From positions 3,038,001 to 3,102,000 of the forward strand of contig JAPNXP010000005.1 in NCBI GenBank assembly GCA_028753945.1: a stretch of 64,000 nt of DNA, read 5' to 3'. Numbering within the stretch: the stretch's first letter is position 1; each line of letters starts with the position of its first letter. The translations under genes and the position numbers were made by a program. The notes beneath the pieces were generated by a model. The model worked only from the letters and a program-made list of their open reading frames with translations, made no database searches and was not told where the DNA came from. The stretch is from Hexactinellida sp. DTS-2022 (Eukaryota > Porifera > Hexactinellida). Positions 9,694 to 21,769 of this stretch are shown one piece after another.

Positions 9694-9852
9694 TTAAATT
9701 GTGATCTCGAAAGGGATCCAAATGAATATGAAGAAATCACCCACTTTATTCGGAAGAAAAATATCATGAGGGCACAAAAGCTTCGCGTCAGACAAAATAA
9801 AACTACAAAAGAAGCTGGTCTTCCTATTTCATTGGAAATACCAACAGATTTT
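9694..9852 (+). pseudogene. Second Ginger1-like integrase N-terminal fragment
   Basis: Encodes NEYEEITHFIRKKN and later residues. At DNA level it matches 2640-2773 (both contain ACAAAAGAA, CTCCTATTTCATTG-like and TTCAAGGT words) with a frameshift, and ends at the corresponding donor (CAAG/GTAATA). No further integrase sequence follows. Confidence 0.5.
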
Positions 9853-9904
9853 CAAGGTAATATTGACTTCCTATTTTCCTAGAGTCTAGAGTCTCTAGAC
9901 AGAC

Positions 9905-10801
9905 CAGTGGTTCCTAACATGAGGTGAATAGGACAAGGCTTGGCGGTACACGGAATAAGGAGTGGATTGAATATTGATCATTTAAAATCAAGTTTTCTTT
10001 TGTAATTCTAATCTACAAGTTCATTTGACTACTCTGCTATAATGATTGATTACTATTGTTTTCTGTGAGTTACGCGACCTTTTCAAAGAGTGCTTGGTCC
10101 GTACTGGTCCCATTTACTACAACCTACCTTTGAGGGGAGGTTTTTCTACCTTGATGCAAATTAAAGAAAAATACCGTAAACGGCTGGAAATTTCTCACGA
10201 CATGCGAGTTCCCAATCAAAAACTTCTCACATTGCTGATTTAATGGTCAAGGCTCAAGCCTAAGAAACGCATTGATCAGATTAGTAATTAAAAAATTATT
10301 TTGTTGTGAATGCACATGTATGTTTATAATTTGAAAAGCCTTAATACCGACTGTCGGTTTTAATAGCCATTATGTGGTAATTAATGCATATAAATGTCTG
10401 GGTCAATAGACAAGAGCTTCGACCTGGGGGCCTAGAGTATCAATTCGCCCCCCCCAATATTTTATGCGCCCCATATTTATATCTCCTAAATCAGTAAATA
10501 TTGAGTCTTATAATTATTTAGTATTAATCAATAATATTTTAAAATCCTCTTCACCCCAGAATATTTTTCTCGATCGATGCGCTCGCTCGTTGAAATCCCT
10601 GTGTACAATGTCATAGACAAACCTTGTGATATTAATACATACTGACGCTTTTTAACCTAATAAGCCCATCTGATGCTCGCCCCCGTCCCACAATCTGCTC
10701 TTCAAATCGATACCCCTATCCTTCAGACTTAGGTATGTCCTAAGGTGCACCCAGAAATTTTCAGGTATCAGGGGGTTCACGAGTTATAGGTTGGGAACTA
10801 C
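9905..10801. mobile_element. hAT-like (CAGTGGTTCC-ended) element, decayed
   Basis: Left end CAGTGGTTCCTAACATG; right end GGTTGGGAACTACTG, the common hAT terminus CAGTGGTTCCCAAC. I see no matching 8-bp duplication. Segments 10075-10130 and 10430-10801 recur inverted at 13386-13810, so both are copies of one family. The frame at 10046-10243 lies inside and shows nothing coding-like. Confidence 0.5.
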
Positions 10802-10864
10802 TGCCCTAATCCTTTAATAAATATCCCATGGTTTAATTAAGGAAAGAGATTTGGTCGTTCCATT

Positions 10865-11070
10865 GCTGCCTGAGTTGGACAGCATGTATGAGAAGTTCCA
10901 TGACGAAGTTGGTTATGCCGGTATATTCGCGTTATAGGGACCCCAGCGTTTTAGGACCCCATCCCTGGTTCCCTGCGTTTTAAACACCCTGGGCTTTAAG
11001 GCACAAGTGATTGGAGATGGGGGCCTAAACGATTGGATCCCCATATCGCGCTTACATCGGAATAAATACT
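10865..11070. repeat. Possible pogo-type remnant
   Basis: TATTCGCGTTATAGGGACCC near 10922 and GGATCCCCATATCGCGC near 11035 are roughly inverted, with further GTTTTAGGACCCC-like words between. No clean termini or duplication. Confidence 0.25.
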
Positions 11071-11172
11071 ACCCTACATTCAGTTCAGAAAAGATACACA
11101 TGGGCATGCATTTTTCAAGGCGTTAGAGAATATGCGAGTTAAATTATCCGGTATAATTTCATAGGTAGCACC

Positions 11173-12310
11173 ATGGCCTACTATAATACGGCTATACATG
11201 CTGCCGAATCATAGTAGGAAATAAGAGTACATTGATACATAGGTTATTTATATTTATCTCCATAACTAGTAATGATAGACGTCATAAATGTTCTATAACT
11301 ATATAGGAACTTGATATCAAGGTATACATAGCATCCTTCAGAACTTTTGAGATAATGAGATAATTGGCTTAGAAAAATTATTTGCTAATTATCTCATTAT
11401 CTCAAAAGTTAATGAAGTTAAGTATAATTTATGTATTATCAATGAATATGAAGTTAGCTATTCCGGATAGATCAGAACTAGCCCAGTTTACATAAAATGT
11501 AGAGATCTCCACACATCTTACCAGTTATCAATTTAGTGACACATATCAAATCTTGGATCATTGAGGACTAGTTGTTTTGAGTATTCGTCTTTGAAACGCA
11601 CATCTTTGTTCGGTCGATTGATATTGAAAATTTTCCACATTTTAATACAATGTCTATAAATTCTGAACTTTGGCATTTGAATGATCGGGACGAGACTCTT
11701 TGAATATCTTGAGGGCGGCAGTAATCGATTCGTGGAAAACTCGGAGGGCCAACATGCTTTGGTTGTTAAACTAGGAGCCATCATTGCGATATTATTCTGT
11801 TCCAACTTGTACATTAAGCGAATATCTTATAAAGAGGGTTTTGTATTGTGAGAGGAAATTTTGTGTAAGTAGGATAAAAATCTTCAAAACTAGGATAGAT
11901 AAATACTTGATTTTCATTCTTTAACCAATTATTACGAATGGTCTTTAAGATATGAACGAAATGAAACATATGGATAAGAGATCTTTTTCAGAGGTAGGAT
12001 GAGAGACAAAAGGTTGCAAAGTTTTCTGATCAGAAGAGAATAATTTGAAATCATTTACATTAAGTAGATAATTGTCAGTGCATAATGCTTGAATTAAAAG
12101 TCCACATTTATCGATGTTATCTATTACCTGTACAATAATAGGATGAATATCTTCTGCTCTAGTTGTCGAAAGAGGCACTAAACGTACCACGGTGTACCAT
12201 TTTTTGTGCAAATTAGAAACCATTATGGCAAACACAGTGTTGATAGGATCGTCAGGGTTGAGACAAGAGCCAAAAATTTCTTCGCCCAGTTAGGAAACAT
12301 CAGAAGTTAC
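11173..12310 (-). mobile_element. P-like transposon, one end plus transposase remnant
   Basis: CATGGCCTACTATAATACGG and ACATGCTGCCGAATC at 11173-11213 match the right terminus of the P-like element at 35340-35378 and the MITE end at 38006. A minus-strand P-type transposase remnant follows. Part of a P-type foldback (family of 38911-40066) occupies 11230-11460, with a hairpin AACTTTTGAGATAATGAG/CTCATTATCTCAAAAGTT. The other terminus is not visible. Confidence 0.55.
11530..12300 (-). pseudogene. P-element/THAP9-like transposase, central part
   Basis: Minus-strand frames give FAIMVSNLHKKW, KCGLLIQALCTDN (D of the DDE-like core), FVSHPTSEKD, then IYPSFEDF and LTTKACWPSEFS. These match in order the conserved blocks of P transposases (core strand, GTP-binding insertion region and the following LTxxxxWP block). 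The same LTxKACWP block is seen at 19756. Frameshifts separate the pieces near 11890-11950, so it is inactive. Confidence 0.65.
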
Positions 12311-12442
12311 GTGTATTTGAACCATGTGGACAATAACATTTTTCTCTTGAGGAGAAAAGTTAACTGCTGCTTGATTTAGATAAGTTATGTATCGCTATCT
12401 AATCCAAACGATGAATACAGATTTTCAAGTCTATGATAATTA

Positions 12443-13098
12443 GGGATGGGACAGAGCTCCGCATCCGCATCAGCAGAGCTCCGCATGATTTATCAACTCC
12501 GCCTTTACATGCGAATCCGCTGAGTTTAAAAATCTCGCATCCGCCTAACATCTGCATCCGCGGAGTTTATGAATTTCACATCCGTCCCATCCCAATTACA
12601 GTCTGTTCTCTCTAATAGTCCACTTCTCCACTTATCTAATAGTCCACTTCCTTAATTGTCTAACATAATTTTGTTATTCATTACTAGTTTAATTGCACAG
12701 TTTTTGTATGTAATATTGTTCTTCTCTATTAATCTATTCTCTAAGTCCATTTCTTTTATAGTCTACTTGAGTAAATGTCTAAATGGGGACCCTTTGTCTA
12801 CAGGTGGACTCTTAGAAAGGCCAGATATGCATACTACATACACAGTCATACTCCCTAAAGTCTGCTGTGCATTCATTTGCATGTATTCGTGCGGGAATTA
12901 AACCTTGTTCGCCTAATCCTTGTTTCATAATACGAGAGTCCACTGTATAGTAATAGTACTAAATAAATTATTGCAAAAATGAAAGCCAATAGGTTTGAGC
13001 TCCGCATCCGCATCCAAATCAGCAGGGTAAAGATTTGGCATGCGCATGCACATTCGTATTCGCGGATGTGGAAAAATTCGCATCCGTCCCATCCCTAA
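12443..13098. mobile_element. hAT-like MITE built of CATCCGC words, with nested pogo MITE
   Basis: Left end AGGGATGGGACAGAGC; right end CGTCCCATCCCT. Both arms are runs of GCATCCGC-type words (12460-12590, 13000-13090). The flanks do not give a clean duplication. A pogo-type MITE (12598-12952) splits it. Confidence 0.55.
12598..12952. mobile_element. pogo-type MITE
   Basis: Starts TTACAGTCTGTTCTCTC with AATAGTCCACTTC words and ends GAGTCCACTGTA. It is the same family as 31091-31256 and the copy split at 53363/63540. TA target. Non-coding. Confidence 0.6.
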
Positions 13099-13109
13099 TT
13101 GTAATGAGG

Positions 13110-13385
13110 AAGAGCAAGGCAATCGAGATAGCGTACGTTCTCAATATGTTGCTGGGTAGAGTCAGATGGTGAATGTGTTCCCAATCTCAGTGAGAAAAAC
13201 TTCGATTTGTCGGTTATAGATTAATCTGAGTCAGTGAAGGAGTAATATTCTCCTCTTTTCGAAATGCTTTCACATCTAGTGTAGAGTTGATAGTCAAAGA
13301 GGACTGAATGAAATGTTTTGAGGTAATTTTGAAAGTGAGACAAAATGAACTTCACCATCAGATGACAACCAATATAACCAGTTAG
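13110..13385 (-). other. Unassigned stretch, possible P-like debris
   Basis: A minus-strand frame (13221-13403) runs open, LFLTGYIGCHLMVKFILSHF and onward, but carries no motif I can name. Its position upstream of the P-type remnant suggests an N-terminal piece. This is speculation. Confidence 0.2.
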
Positions 13386-13810
13386 AAACAGTGGTTCCAA
13401 CATTTTTTAACTCGTGAACGCCCTGATACCCGAGAATTTGGTGGTGCACCCCCAGGACATACCTAAGTCTGAAGGATTCTATTGACAAGGGCATCGAATA
13501 TAAAAACAGGATGGGGTGAATGTCATATGGTCTCATTAGGATTAAAAGCGGCAGTATGTAATAATATCAAGGTTAATCTAAGTATACATGGATTTATAGA
13601 CGAGTGAGCGCAGCGAGCGAGAAATATTTTCTGGGGTGAAGAGGATTTTCAAATATCATTGAGTATTACTAACAATTTATGACAACAATATTTTGCTGAT
13701 TTAGGGAGGATAAAATTATGAGGTGCACCAATATTGGGGGGAGGGGGCGAAAGCCCAAAGGTAGGTTGTGGTAAATGAACAAGTACGGACCAAGCCCTCT
13801 TTGAAAAAGC
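13386..13810. repeat. Inverted copy of the 10.1-10.8 kb hAT-like element
   Basis: Starts CAGTGGTTCCAACATT and continues through AACTCGTGAACGCCCTGATA, matching the reverse complement of 10801 downwards. Blocks near 13600-13640 (GAGCGCAGCGAGCGAG) and 13770-13810 also match. No coding content. Confidence 0.7.
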
Positions 13811-13814
13811 GTCG

Positions 13815-14720
13815 GAATGTAGAGTCCCCTTGGAATATTGTTCCTTGGGGACTCAAATCGTCATGGAAATTTAGTCCTTCTGTGGAAAATTAATCCCTCT
13901 GAGGTTTGTGTGTATTAGTTAGTCTTTACTAGAACAGTAGCCTAGGCGATTTTAAACTACACTGACCGGCCAAAAGTATTTGAACAGCAATAATTTGTAT
14001 TTATATATTCAAGCTTCTAGCAGCATAATAGCATTGATGGATTCATCAACCTGCTATATACATAATACGATATTTAAAGTATAATAAAATAGCAAATTTT
14101 TTGAATTTACATATATATGGAGGTGTTAAACTCATTAACTATATAATTAGCTAATTAAATATATAATTTCTGATTATCAAGATGTAATGAGAATATAGAA
14201 GTTCTGATTGCAGATTTGAATTCCACATGGTCGAATTACTCTGGGTGCAAAATTTCAAATCATTATGTTCATTTTCTACTGAAATACAGCCACATTCCCA
14301 TTTCTGCCACTTGTGCCACAAGTGGCACGTGTCAGATACACTTATGCCACTTGATGGATATTGACTATAATGACGTCAATTCAAAATATTTTGTGATTTA
14401 TAACTATAGCAAGATATTTATAATCATTTCAGAGTAGTTTATACCGCCGTTAATACGTTACAAGACGACTATTGTGTCTGCAATAAAATTCCAATTGTTC
14501 ATATACTTTTGGCTGGTTAGTGTATATTGGGAAGAAATATTTTTAAGAATTAAGCTTGTCTGGAAAATTAGGCCCGAAAAATTGTTACGGTACCCAAATT
14601 TCATGGAAAATTGATCCTAGGACAGGGGTGGAACCAAAAATTCAGGTAAGGTCCATTTTTCCATGGAACCTTGTTTACCCGAACCAATATTAACCAAAAA
14701 TTCGTCCGGGGGACCAAAAT
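13815..14720. mobile_element. MULE-type terminal-repeat debris, split by a Tc1/mariner element
   Basis: Degenerate iterated units such as CATGGAAATTTAGTCC (13862), TGTGGAAAATTAATCC, CTGGAAAATTAGGCCC (14560), ATGGAAAATTGATCC and GGGACCAAAATTC (14710). They resemble the iterated ends of the MULEs at 21770 and 48019. Flanks and duplications cannot be defined. Confidence 0.4.
13960..14522. mobile_element. Tc1/mariner non-autonomous element
   Basis: Ends CACTGACCGGCCAAAAGTAT and ACTTTTGGCTGGTTAGTG are inverted, with TA on both sides (13958-13959, 14523-14524). CCGGCCAAAAGT is a typical Tc1/mariner terminus. About 563 bp, non-coding. A palindromic GCCACTTGTGCCACAAGTGGC lies at 14309-14329. Confidence 0.85.
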
Positions 14721-14723
14721 TCC

Positions 14724-15760
14724 TATGTTGACACGCGGGTTGCGGGTTGGTTATTGTGGGTTGGATGCGGGTTGCTTTGGTTATAGCACTGTGTTTTGCG
14801 GGGCGGGACCCGCATACGACCCGCGAAGAGGTCTAGCGTAGATTTGAGGGTCTAGTGTCTTGTTTGGAGGAAGATTTATCAATCTATACCAAGTCTCATT
14901 GTTTTAATAGATAATCATAGGATGGCTACCTTTAATGCGGCCTATAGATGATAATGATAATGCGTGGGTGTGTGTTGTTTCCAAAATATTCCATTAAGAA
15001 GATCAACGATTTTAAGGTGGTGCATTATTCAATATTATTAATGCAATTAGTTATTAAGATATATTTTTGCGTTTGAAGCTTTACTGGTATTTAACATGAA
15101 GAGAACTATTACTTGTATATTCAGGATTGAGAAAGATTGGTGATTAATGGAAAGGGTTTTTGATGAGATGAATAGTTTGAAGAATAATCCATCTTTTGTA
15201 ATAGATGAACTACAACATGTGCAGGTGTTTAACAGAAAGAGAACTATTATATTAAGGATTGAGGAGAATTGTTGATTGATGAAATAGTTTTGCATGAGGT
15301 GAACAGTTTGAAGAAAATCAATGTTGTTTATAGTAAATGAACTACAAGCTGTGCATGTGCTAAACAGAAAGAGAACTATTATATTAAGGATTGGGGAGAA
15401 TTGTTGATTGATGGAAAGGGTTTTTGATAAGATGGAGGCCGGCTGAAATCCTTCAGGTAGCATTAGATCAGTATTACATTCCAATTAAATAAACTTCCTT
15501 AACTTTAATACTGAGAGAGAATAGTTGATTTGAATTAGCTAATTTAATTGATGCTTATCTAACGTCATGCCAAAAAATCAGTGCCTTTGTATAGAGTATA
15601 TTAGTGCATAATACGTAGATAACAAATATAATAAATATCATGTCTAATAGATAAAACTTAAATATATTTTTTGTAATTTTTTTCTTTTATGTACTTTTTA
15701 TAGATACATTTCTATTTTTTTAATTTTTGTATATTTATATTTTTATACTATTAACTTGAG
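14724..15760 (-). repeat. 1-kb repeat shared, inverted, with 61102-62115
   Basis: Runs from CTATGTTGACACGCGGGTTG to ACTATTAACTTGA and matches the reverse complement of 61102-62115 over its whole length with few gaps. It includes three internal repeats around GAGAACTATTATATTAAGGA and a GCGGGTCCCGCCCCGC-type block. In the 53.4-63.4 kb foldback element the matching segment starts exactly after the OTU stop codon. The long minus-strand frame 15047-15484 is part of the repeat and shows no domain. Confidence 0.9.
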
Positions 15761-16003
15761 TATCATACTTTCTCTGCTATAATTTGATTGGCATTCTATC
15801 TGCGCTTAGGAGACTAAATGCAGTTTCAAACTCATAACCCTCTATCTCGTATAACAGAGCGTCGCATTGCTTACCGAGTTAGAATTGAGTCTGCTCAAGA
15901 ACCCTGGTTAGTTCGCTCCAACGCTTGCGTTCAGCTTGATTCCTGAACCTGTTCTCCCCTGAATGACTGGTTTCCGATTAGGAGAGTGGAAACATAGTCA
16001 AAC
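15761..16003. other. No feature recognised
   Basis: Less AT-biased stretch (15780-15980) without an open frame or repeat that I can link to anything else in the window. Confidence 0.3.
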
Positions 16004-16303
16004 CATGACCTTCGTTATATAAGGCCTTACTACTGAGTAGTTTAACTATGTTAACAGCAGGCTATAAAGACACGAAATTCCCACGAAAAATAGCGATTAC
16101 GTAATCAAATGGTGATATATCACAATTCTAAAGGGTTTATGTATGCCTTAATATCATGATCCTAACTTCCTATATAATTATAATGCATTTTTCAGGTCTG
16201 TCATTACTAGCTATTGAGATGAAGATATGTCAGCTAATAATCAATGGCCTTTAAGTAATCCATGGTTCGGAGTAGTAGTAAGGCCTTATATAACGAAGGT
16301 CAC
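16004..16303. mobile_element. P-type MITE, 300 bp
   Basis: Ends CATGACCTTCGTTATATAAG and CTTATATAACGAAGGTCAC are inverted. Flanks AGTCAAAC and GGTGAAAC agree at 6 of 8 positions. Its interior matches the right arm of the foldback at 38911-40066 (GATTACGTRATCAAATG, GTATRCCTTRATA). Confidence 0.65.
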
Positions 16304-16309
16304 GGTGAA

Positions 16310-16815
16310 ACTTATTTCAGCAGAATAAGATTTTTTTCAAATTAGTAGAAAACAAATAGTAAGGTAGAAAACAGAATAAATAAAATTTTAGTATAGTTGA
16401 ACGAATAAATATATGAACACTTAAACGTAACGGATACCAAGAGTATTACTGCCTAATAGCTACATTAGAATTGACTGGAAAATAGAAATACTTTGTTCAT
16501 AGAATTGAATCGACCGATATAGAAAATTATCAGCATTAACTTTGTTGATATTTTTCACTTTACCCAGTTATTGTTTTAAATCGTATATTTCGACATTTTC
16601 TCCATTAATTATTATTAAATATATAGCCTGAACTATAATCTCACACATTTTAAGGTAATATGTTTATGTAGAATTCGTGAATTTTTATAGTCCAAGATAT
16701 AAATTAATGTGTTTATTCACATTTACATGCCATGGGTGAACGGACGATTTTGGAATTCTCCCCGTCCTCCCATTTGTGTCAACTAATATTTAATATCAAC
16801 TTAATGGCTCATGAT
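16310..16815. other. No feature recognised
   Basis: AT-rich, non-coding on both strands, with no repeat seen. Confidence 0.35.
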
Positions 16816-16821
16816 TAAGCT

Positions 16822-17090
16822 ACAGTGGAACTCGCTTAGTACGTACTCCGCTTAAGACGTATTCTCGGATATTACGTACTGTTCGCTCATAACCGATTTT
16901 TTCTCCCATCTGATCCAATATAAATGATTCGGTTAATACGTACTCGGATATGACGTGCCTCGGATAAGACGCACCAATTTATATTCCCAAGTAAACAAAA
17001 TGTATGTATTTTAATTCGGTTAGTACGTACTCTAGAAAAGTATCAGCAGAACTCTGTTATTATTTGGTTTAAGTGAGCATGTGACAACTA
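16822..17090. repeat. pogo-type MITE copy (CGTACT family), partial
   Basis: CAGTGGAACTCGCTTAGTACG at the start, then words shared with 25245-25658 (CTCGGATAAGACG, TTTTAATTCGGTTAGT, CGTACTCTAGAAAAGTA) in the same order. The right end is missing; a CCTCGTTAGAATTAC word near 17158 may belong to another copy. Confidence 0.65.
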
Positions 17091-17358
17091 AATACTATAT
17101 TAGTTTACTAAATATTTTCCAAAATAATTATGATTATGTTTCACTTTACAATAGAACCTCGTTAGAATTACAATGCAGACAGAATATTCTTCGAGCAGCG
17201 TATTAAAATAAAGGGTAATTAAAGTACACTGAAATGACTGATGTATTAATAAAATATAATATATCGTAATTTAGCTCACTTTATGCCAAAGTGCACTAAA
17301 AGGAAAAGTGTTTTTTTCAACGTGCCATTTGTGGTACATATGGGAATGTGGATGGATC

Positions 17359-17814
17359 CAGCGGCGTATCCAATGGGGGGCAGGGGGGGCATATGCATAG
17401 GCGTCGTAAATTAAAGGTCAATCCTTCGGGCCGCCCGGAAATTCCGGGTAATGTCCGGGTAAACTCGGAGTATAGTGTTAGTAGCATGGGGACAATCCCT
17501 TCGGCCCGCCCGGACATTTCCGGACACCCGGGCGGTTTACGGCCCGCCCGGACATTTCCGGGCACCCGGGCGGGTTACGTGGCCACTCAGACCTGAAAGT
17601 TCAGTTTCGCATATGGCACCAATTATATACCTTTAGTATTATTATAGATAGATAAAACTCACTCACTATATATTATTGTATTTACATTTTAAGGATTTTC
17701 ACTATTTGAGATAGTTAAGATTTAGTATGTTAAAAATTTAGTTAGGAATTTGAGGAGACAGCCCTCCAGAAATAGTCTTTGCCCCCCTCAGATTTGTGTC
17801 TGGATCCGCCTCTG
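17359..17814. mobile_element. hAT-like MITE with CCCGCCCGGACATTTCCGG words
   Basis: Ends CAGCGGCGTATCCAATGG and TGGATCCGCCTCTG are imperfectly inverted (CAGNGGCGKATCCA). The interior has three iterations of GGCCCGCCCGGACATTTCCG with CCCGGGCGG between 17435 and 17580. Two overlapping opposite-strand frames there are composition artefacts. Flanking duplication is weak (5 of 8). Confidence 0.5.
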
Positions 17815-19430
17815 GGTGTATCTAATATAAAATAATCGTAATGTTTAGAAATTTTGCACCAAGAGTAATTCGACCATGTTATATTCAAATATTAAATCAG
17901 AATTAGTGTATTCTAATTATCCTTTTAAATATTTATTAGTTCATCATATGTTTAATGAGTTCATTACCTCTTCAAAAATTCAAATTTTTATTACTGAACA
18001 TATCATTTTACATAAATAACCAAGTCGAATCATCTATAAAGAAAGCTAGCACAGTGGTTCAACCTATGGAAATAGGAAATTTTATCATGTAGTATTTAGA
18101 CCACATATGGAATTAAATATAATGTAGAGATCCTAATAAGGTTGTTCTAATTAACTAATATCCTGAGAACTTTTTTTGATTGGATTATGAGTCTGAATTT
18201 TAGCATAATATTGTTTTTCCATCAGCCTACAAAATGGTATTAGAGTATAGTACTGTTTGTTGTCATTAACTATTCCCCAGCCAATACGATGCACGTTATT
18301 TGACATTTCACTTAGACCAATTTTTCCCTGCTATTTAATGAAAGAAACTATTAGTAGATAATTGTATTCGTTTTTCTGTTAAACCCATATTCTCACTCTG
18401 TCCTCTTTCAATTGTTTTCCCTGTCCGATCTCTTACTCTCTGTTACCGAAATATCGATGCGTTAGGTTGCGTGTAATAGCACCGGTTACATCTGAATACT
18501 TATTCAATATATAATCGAATTGTCTTAATTACAGATTGCCACAAGTTGACCCAAGTGTAAAATTTTCATCTTTTAATCCTCCGGTTTCGATAGTGAACTT
18601 CCACAAATATGAACGTAAATGTATGTTTCTAGGTCCAGGATTTATTCAATAGCCTAGAAAAATCCCTAAGCATAATGATTGTATATAGGGTAAGTTTACG
18701 TGCCTCGGGAAAAATTTTGGAAAAAATTCACACCAATTATGGGGTTGTGAGGCAATTTCACCTTTATAAATCCAGAAAATAAACTTATTGGTCACAACTC
18801 ACCCTATATTTTTGATAATTAGTTCAATCAACCAGATGTGTAGAGAAATAATAACTACCTGTCGTTCAAAACCTACACCAAATGCTAACTCATCGAAGTT
18901 AATCATGCGTCATCGTGATTGAATATTTTGAAAAATTGTTTAATTGAAAAACTTCATGCTAAAACATCATCTCACCGTAAATGTATGTTTACTATAATTT
19001 TATTCCTTTTAATTAATTAGCCTTAAATGAATAACAAGGAACCCTTTGATTTGTTAATATCATGTGAAAATCACGATGATTTCACTCGAAGTTTAAGAGG
19101 AATATAATTTTCCGAAACCGACTTTAAGGTATAAATATAAATTACTTCCACATTCAATTGAAAATTAATTAATCTTCAGTTTCAATTTCACTTTCCTAGA
19201 CAGCCTAGGGATTTAAGATGTAATAAATCCGCTTTTATTGTTAGACTAGTTTAAAGCACACATGTGGAGGTAAATTATTGCACCTGCATTGGACACAGAA
19301 GATCCTAACGGACGGTTTTTGCAATAATGGTTAAAGTCTGCAGCAAATAAAATCATCAATTGTTCGCCTACTTCCCATTCCCAAGGCAACGAATTTATAT
19401 CTTATTATCATATATGTAATTTGCAACGTT
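17815..19430. other. AT-rich stretch, nothing recognised
   Basis: No open frames of note, no inverted or tandem repeat seen on either strand. Confidence 0.4.
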
Positions 19431-19489
19431 GAAAAATGCGGTCTCTATGTCCATGTACTTTGTTCTGATCATTATCATAAAAATATTGA

Positions 19490-19910
19490 TATATTACAAC
19501 AGTTTTCTCATAATAAAAAAACTCTCATTCCTATTGTTCCTCATTCGGTAAACATTACCAGGAACCTTTTCGTATTCTTTGATCTTGTTAATATTTTGAA
19601 AACTATTCGCAATAATTGCTTCAATACAAAAGATTTCAACCAAACTTATCTTTTTCCTAATTTTGAAGAAATTCCAATGCTTGTTTTGAAGATGACCATT
19701 ACTTTACAGACAAGACTCACAAGAGTAACACTCTTTCGCCAAATTCGCATATCAATTGACAGCAAAAGCATGCTGGCCTTCAACTTTTGAACTTCAGAAT
19801 GTAAGGCTTGCTCTTAAGATTTTCAGCGAGCCAACTAGCGCTGTTCTTAAAATTCAAAACACTTCGCGAATTGATAACTTCGAAAAATGCTATCAGAAGA
19901 ATTTATCTCT
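19490..19910 (+). pseudogene. P-element/THAP9-like transposase fragment
   Basis: Reads LIPIVPHSVN, FDLVNILKTIRNNCFNTKDF (the FDxxHxxKxIRNN block of P transposases), YLFPNFEEI and, after a frameshift, LTAKACWPSTFELQ, VRLALKIFSEPTSAVLK. Block order equals that at 11530-12300. An element starting AGGGCTGTACCGGATATCC breaks in at 19914. Confidence 0.7.
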
Positions 19911-19913
19911 ATT

Positions 19914-20700
19914 AGGGCTGTACCGGATATCCGGTTCTAATCCGGTATCCGGCTATATCCGGCCGGAACCGGATATGAACAACTATCCGGCGGATAACGG
20001 TCCCAATTGTATTTGTGTATGAAATTAAAGAATAACTTTCTCTCCGAATATAAAGTGAATATCCATAGCTCTAGGGTCATTAACTGTCCATTGCTTCTGT
20101 CGTTCTAATGTCTGGTACAGGTTTTCTTGTATAGATATTATTGGAGAAAAATTTAGATAATGTGTAATAGCGGAACTAGTTAATTGAAAAATACTATGAT
20201 CACCTTGTTGTGAATTTCTACAAGAGGATTTTCATTTATTATTTTTTCTTTTGTAAATTTCTGGATGTGAATATTTTATGTGGTTCCACAGTGGTGACGT
20301 GCTATAGATTTTTGGATTTAAACCACGTGAAATATGTATTGGCATCACATTCATTACAGAGTGCTCTGAAAGAATCGTTCTTAGATAGTGAGAAAATGTC
20401 AAATTTCAAGCTAATAGGAAAAGCGATCACAAAAAATATATAGGAAACGAAAATAAATATGTTATTGAAAAGATCTTATTTACCAAAGGTGAATGCGATT
20501 GAAAGCATATTCATATACTGTTTCAATTGTGGAATCACATAAATTATTTTAGAAGCCTCCCTAAAAAACTCAAGCTTAGTATATGTACAAATTAATCAAG
20601 AATAAGCAAAACTTGTTCTTGACGTGATATTATGGTATCATTTGTCAAATGAATATTTAGCCCGATTTCCGGCCGGATAATTGAGCACTCTATGCTGAAG
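19914..20700. mobile_element. hAT-like element with CCGGATATCC words, left end
   Basis: AGGGCTGTACCGGATATCCG followed by CCGGTATCCGGCTATATCCG and CCGGCCGGAACCGGATATG up to about 20000. A TTTCCGGCCGGATAATTGAG word near 20670 may mark the other side. No right terminus or duplication found. The interior is non-coding. Confidence 0.4.
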
Positions 20701-20704
20701 CTCA

Positions 20705-21090
20705 AGGGCCCTCAATATTTTATTACATACAAAAGCATTTCAAAATGTATATCCAAATTGGTTGAGACATTCTATACAAAAAAATTCGGATTCGGATCTT
20801 CGAGAAAACTTCAATATAACCAGGTATTTCGTTATAATAAGAGTTGAGTGTAATTGTAAAAATTCCATAAGACTGTTATAAGGAAGTGGCGCATATACAA
20901 TTATATAACGTTTCAATGTTTGCGGTAAACACGTTAAGATTATAATATATTTGTGCTATTAAACAGTGAAAAAAACATGAAATTAAATGGTGTTCCAGTG
21001 TAAAGCAACTCCACTGTAGGTGTATTAGATGATAAAAATGTGTGAATATGAACATAAACGATAGTGTAAAGTTTATTTCAATGCCACTGA
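20705..21090. other. No clear feature
   Basis: AT-rich. TTCGGATTCGGATCTTCGAG near 20786 and CAGTGTAAAGCAACTCCACT near 20996 hint at MITE debris, but nothing can be delimited. Confidence 0.25.
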
Positions 21091-21096
21091 AATTAA

Positions 21097-21213
21097 TTAC
21101 CTTACTATAGGCAATTAACGCGCCATGAAATTAACGCGAATTTCTCCAAATCGCGTTAATTTCCTTCGCGTTAATTACATGACTTGTTAATTTCCTTTAA
21201 TAAGGTATATTGT
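21097..21213. mobile_element. MITE of the TACCTTATTATAGG family
   Basis: TACCTTACTATAGGCAATTA at the left and TTTCCTTTAATAAGGTA at the right are inverted, with AATTAACGCG words inside. Same family as 35478-35818. Confidence 0.65.
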
Positions 21214-21307
21214 CTAATCTAATGTCTTGTAAATAGTTTACTACAAAGTCAGGGGTGGCGGGAGGGTGAGATCAGGTGGGGCCTATGCCCCATTTCAGCG
21301 CCGCCAA

Positions 21308-21420
21308 AGAGTCAATCTCAATCTACTGAGAGATTGACGAGTACTGCATGTCTAAAGAGTCAATCTATGTCTAAAGAGTCAATCTACTGAGAGATTGACG
21401 AGTACTGCATGTCTAAAGAT
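21308..21420. repeat. Local tandem duplication
   Basis: The block CTACTGAGAGATTGACGAGT plus ACTGCATGTCTAAAG occurs twice (21322-21358, 21383-21419) between shorter GAGTCAATCT and TGTCTAAAGAGTC repeats. Each block contains a small hairpin AGATTGAC/GTCAATCT. Confidence 0.8.
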
Positions 21421-21769
21421 TACAACTATAACTTACAGCTAAATAAAATTATCAATTACTGAATGTTATTTGGCTAACATAGCAACCATATGTAGGTGAT
21501 GGAATGTCACCTAATTTTAGTTTACGTGAACATAAGCGAACAATTATTTTAGATAAGTTACATTGGATACTGTTTTAATAGTCTGATATAGGCATAAGTG
21601 CGGCAAATAGTTGGGAAAGTTTTGTTACTCATTGGAAATTTTGATTTTTTTAAATGAAGAAAATGTTGTATCATCGTTCAAATTTGGTAGAAATAAAATA
21701 AAAGTAACTGATTTTCTAAACAATATAAAAGTGCGACTCGTAATGTCAAACATTGGCCTACTTGGAAGG

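Noticed and set aside
15047-15484. 145-codon minus-strand frame as a conserved protein, since 61549-61821 matches it
   Set aside because: Both lie in the shared 1-kb repeat. Differences include frame changes, and the sequence is internally triplicated without any domain.
17317-17596. Overlapping opposite-strand Pro/Gly/Arg-rich frames
   Set aside because: Created by CCCGCCCGGACATTTCCGG iterations in a MITE.
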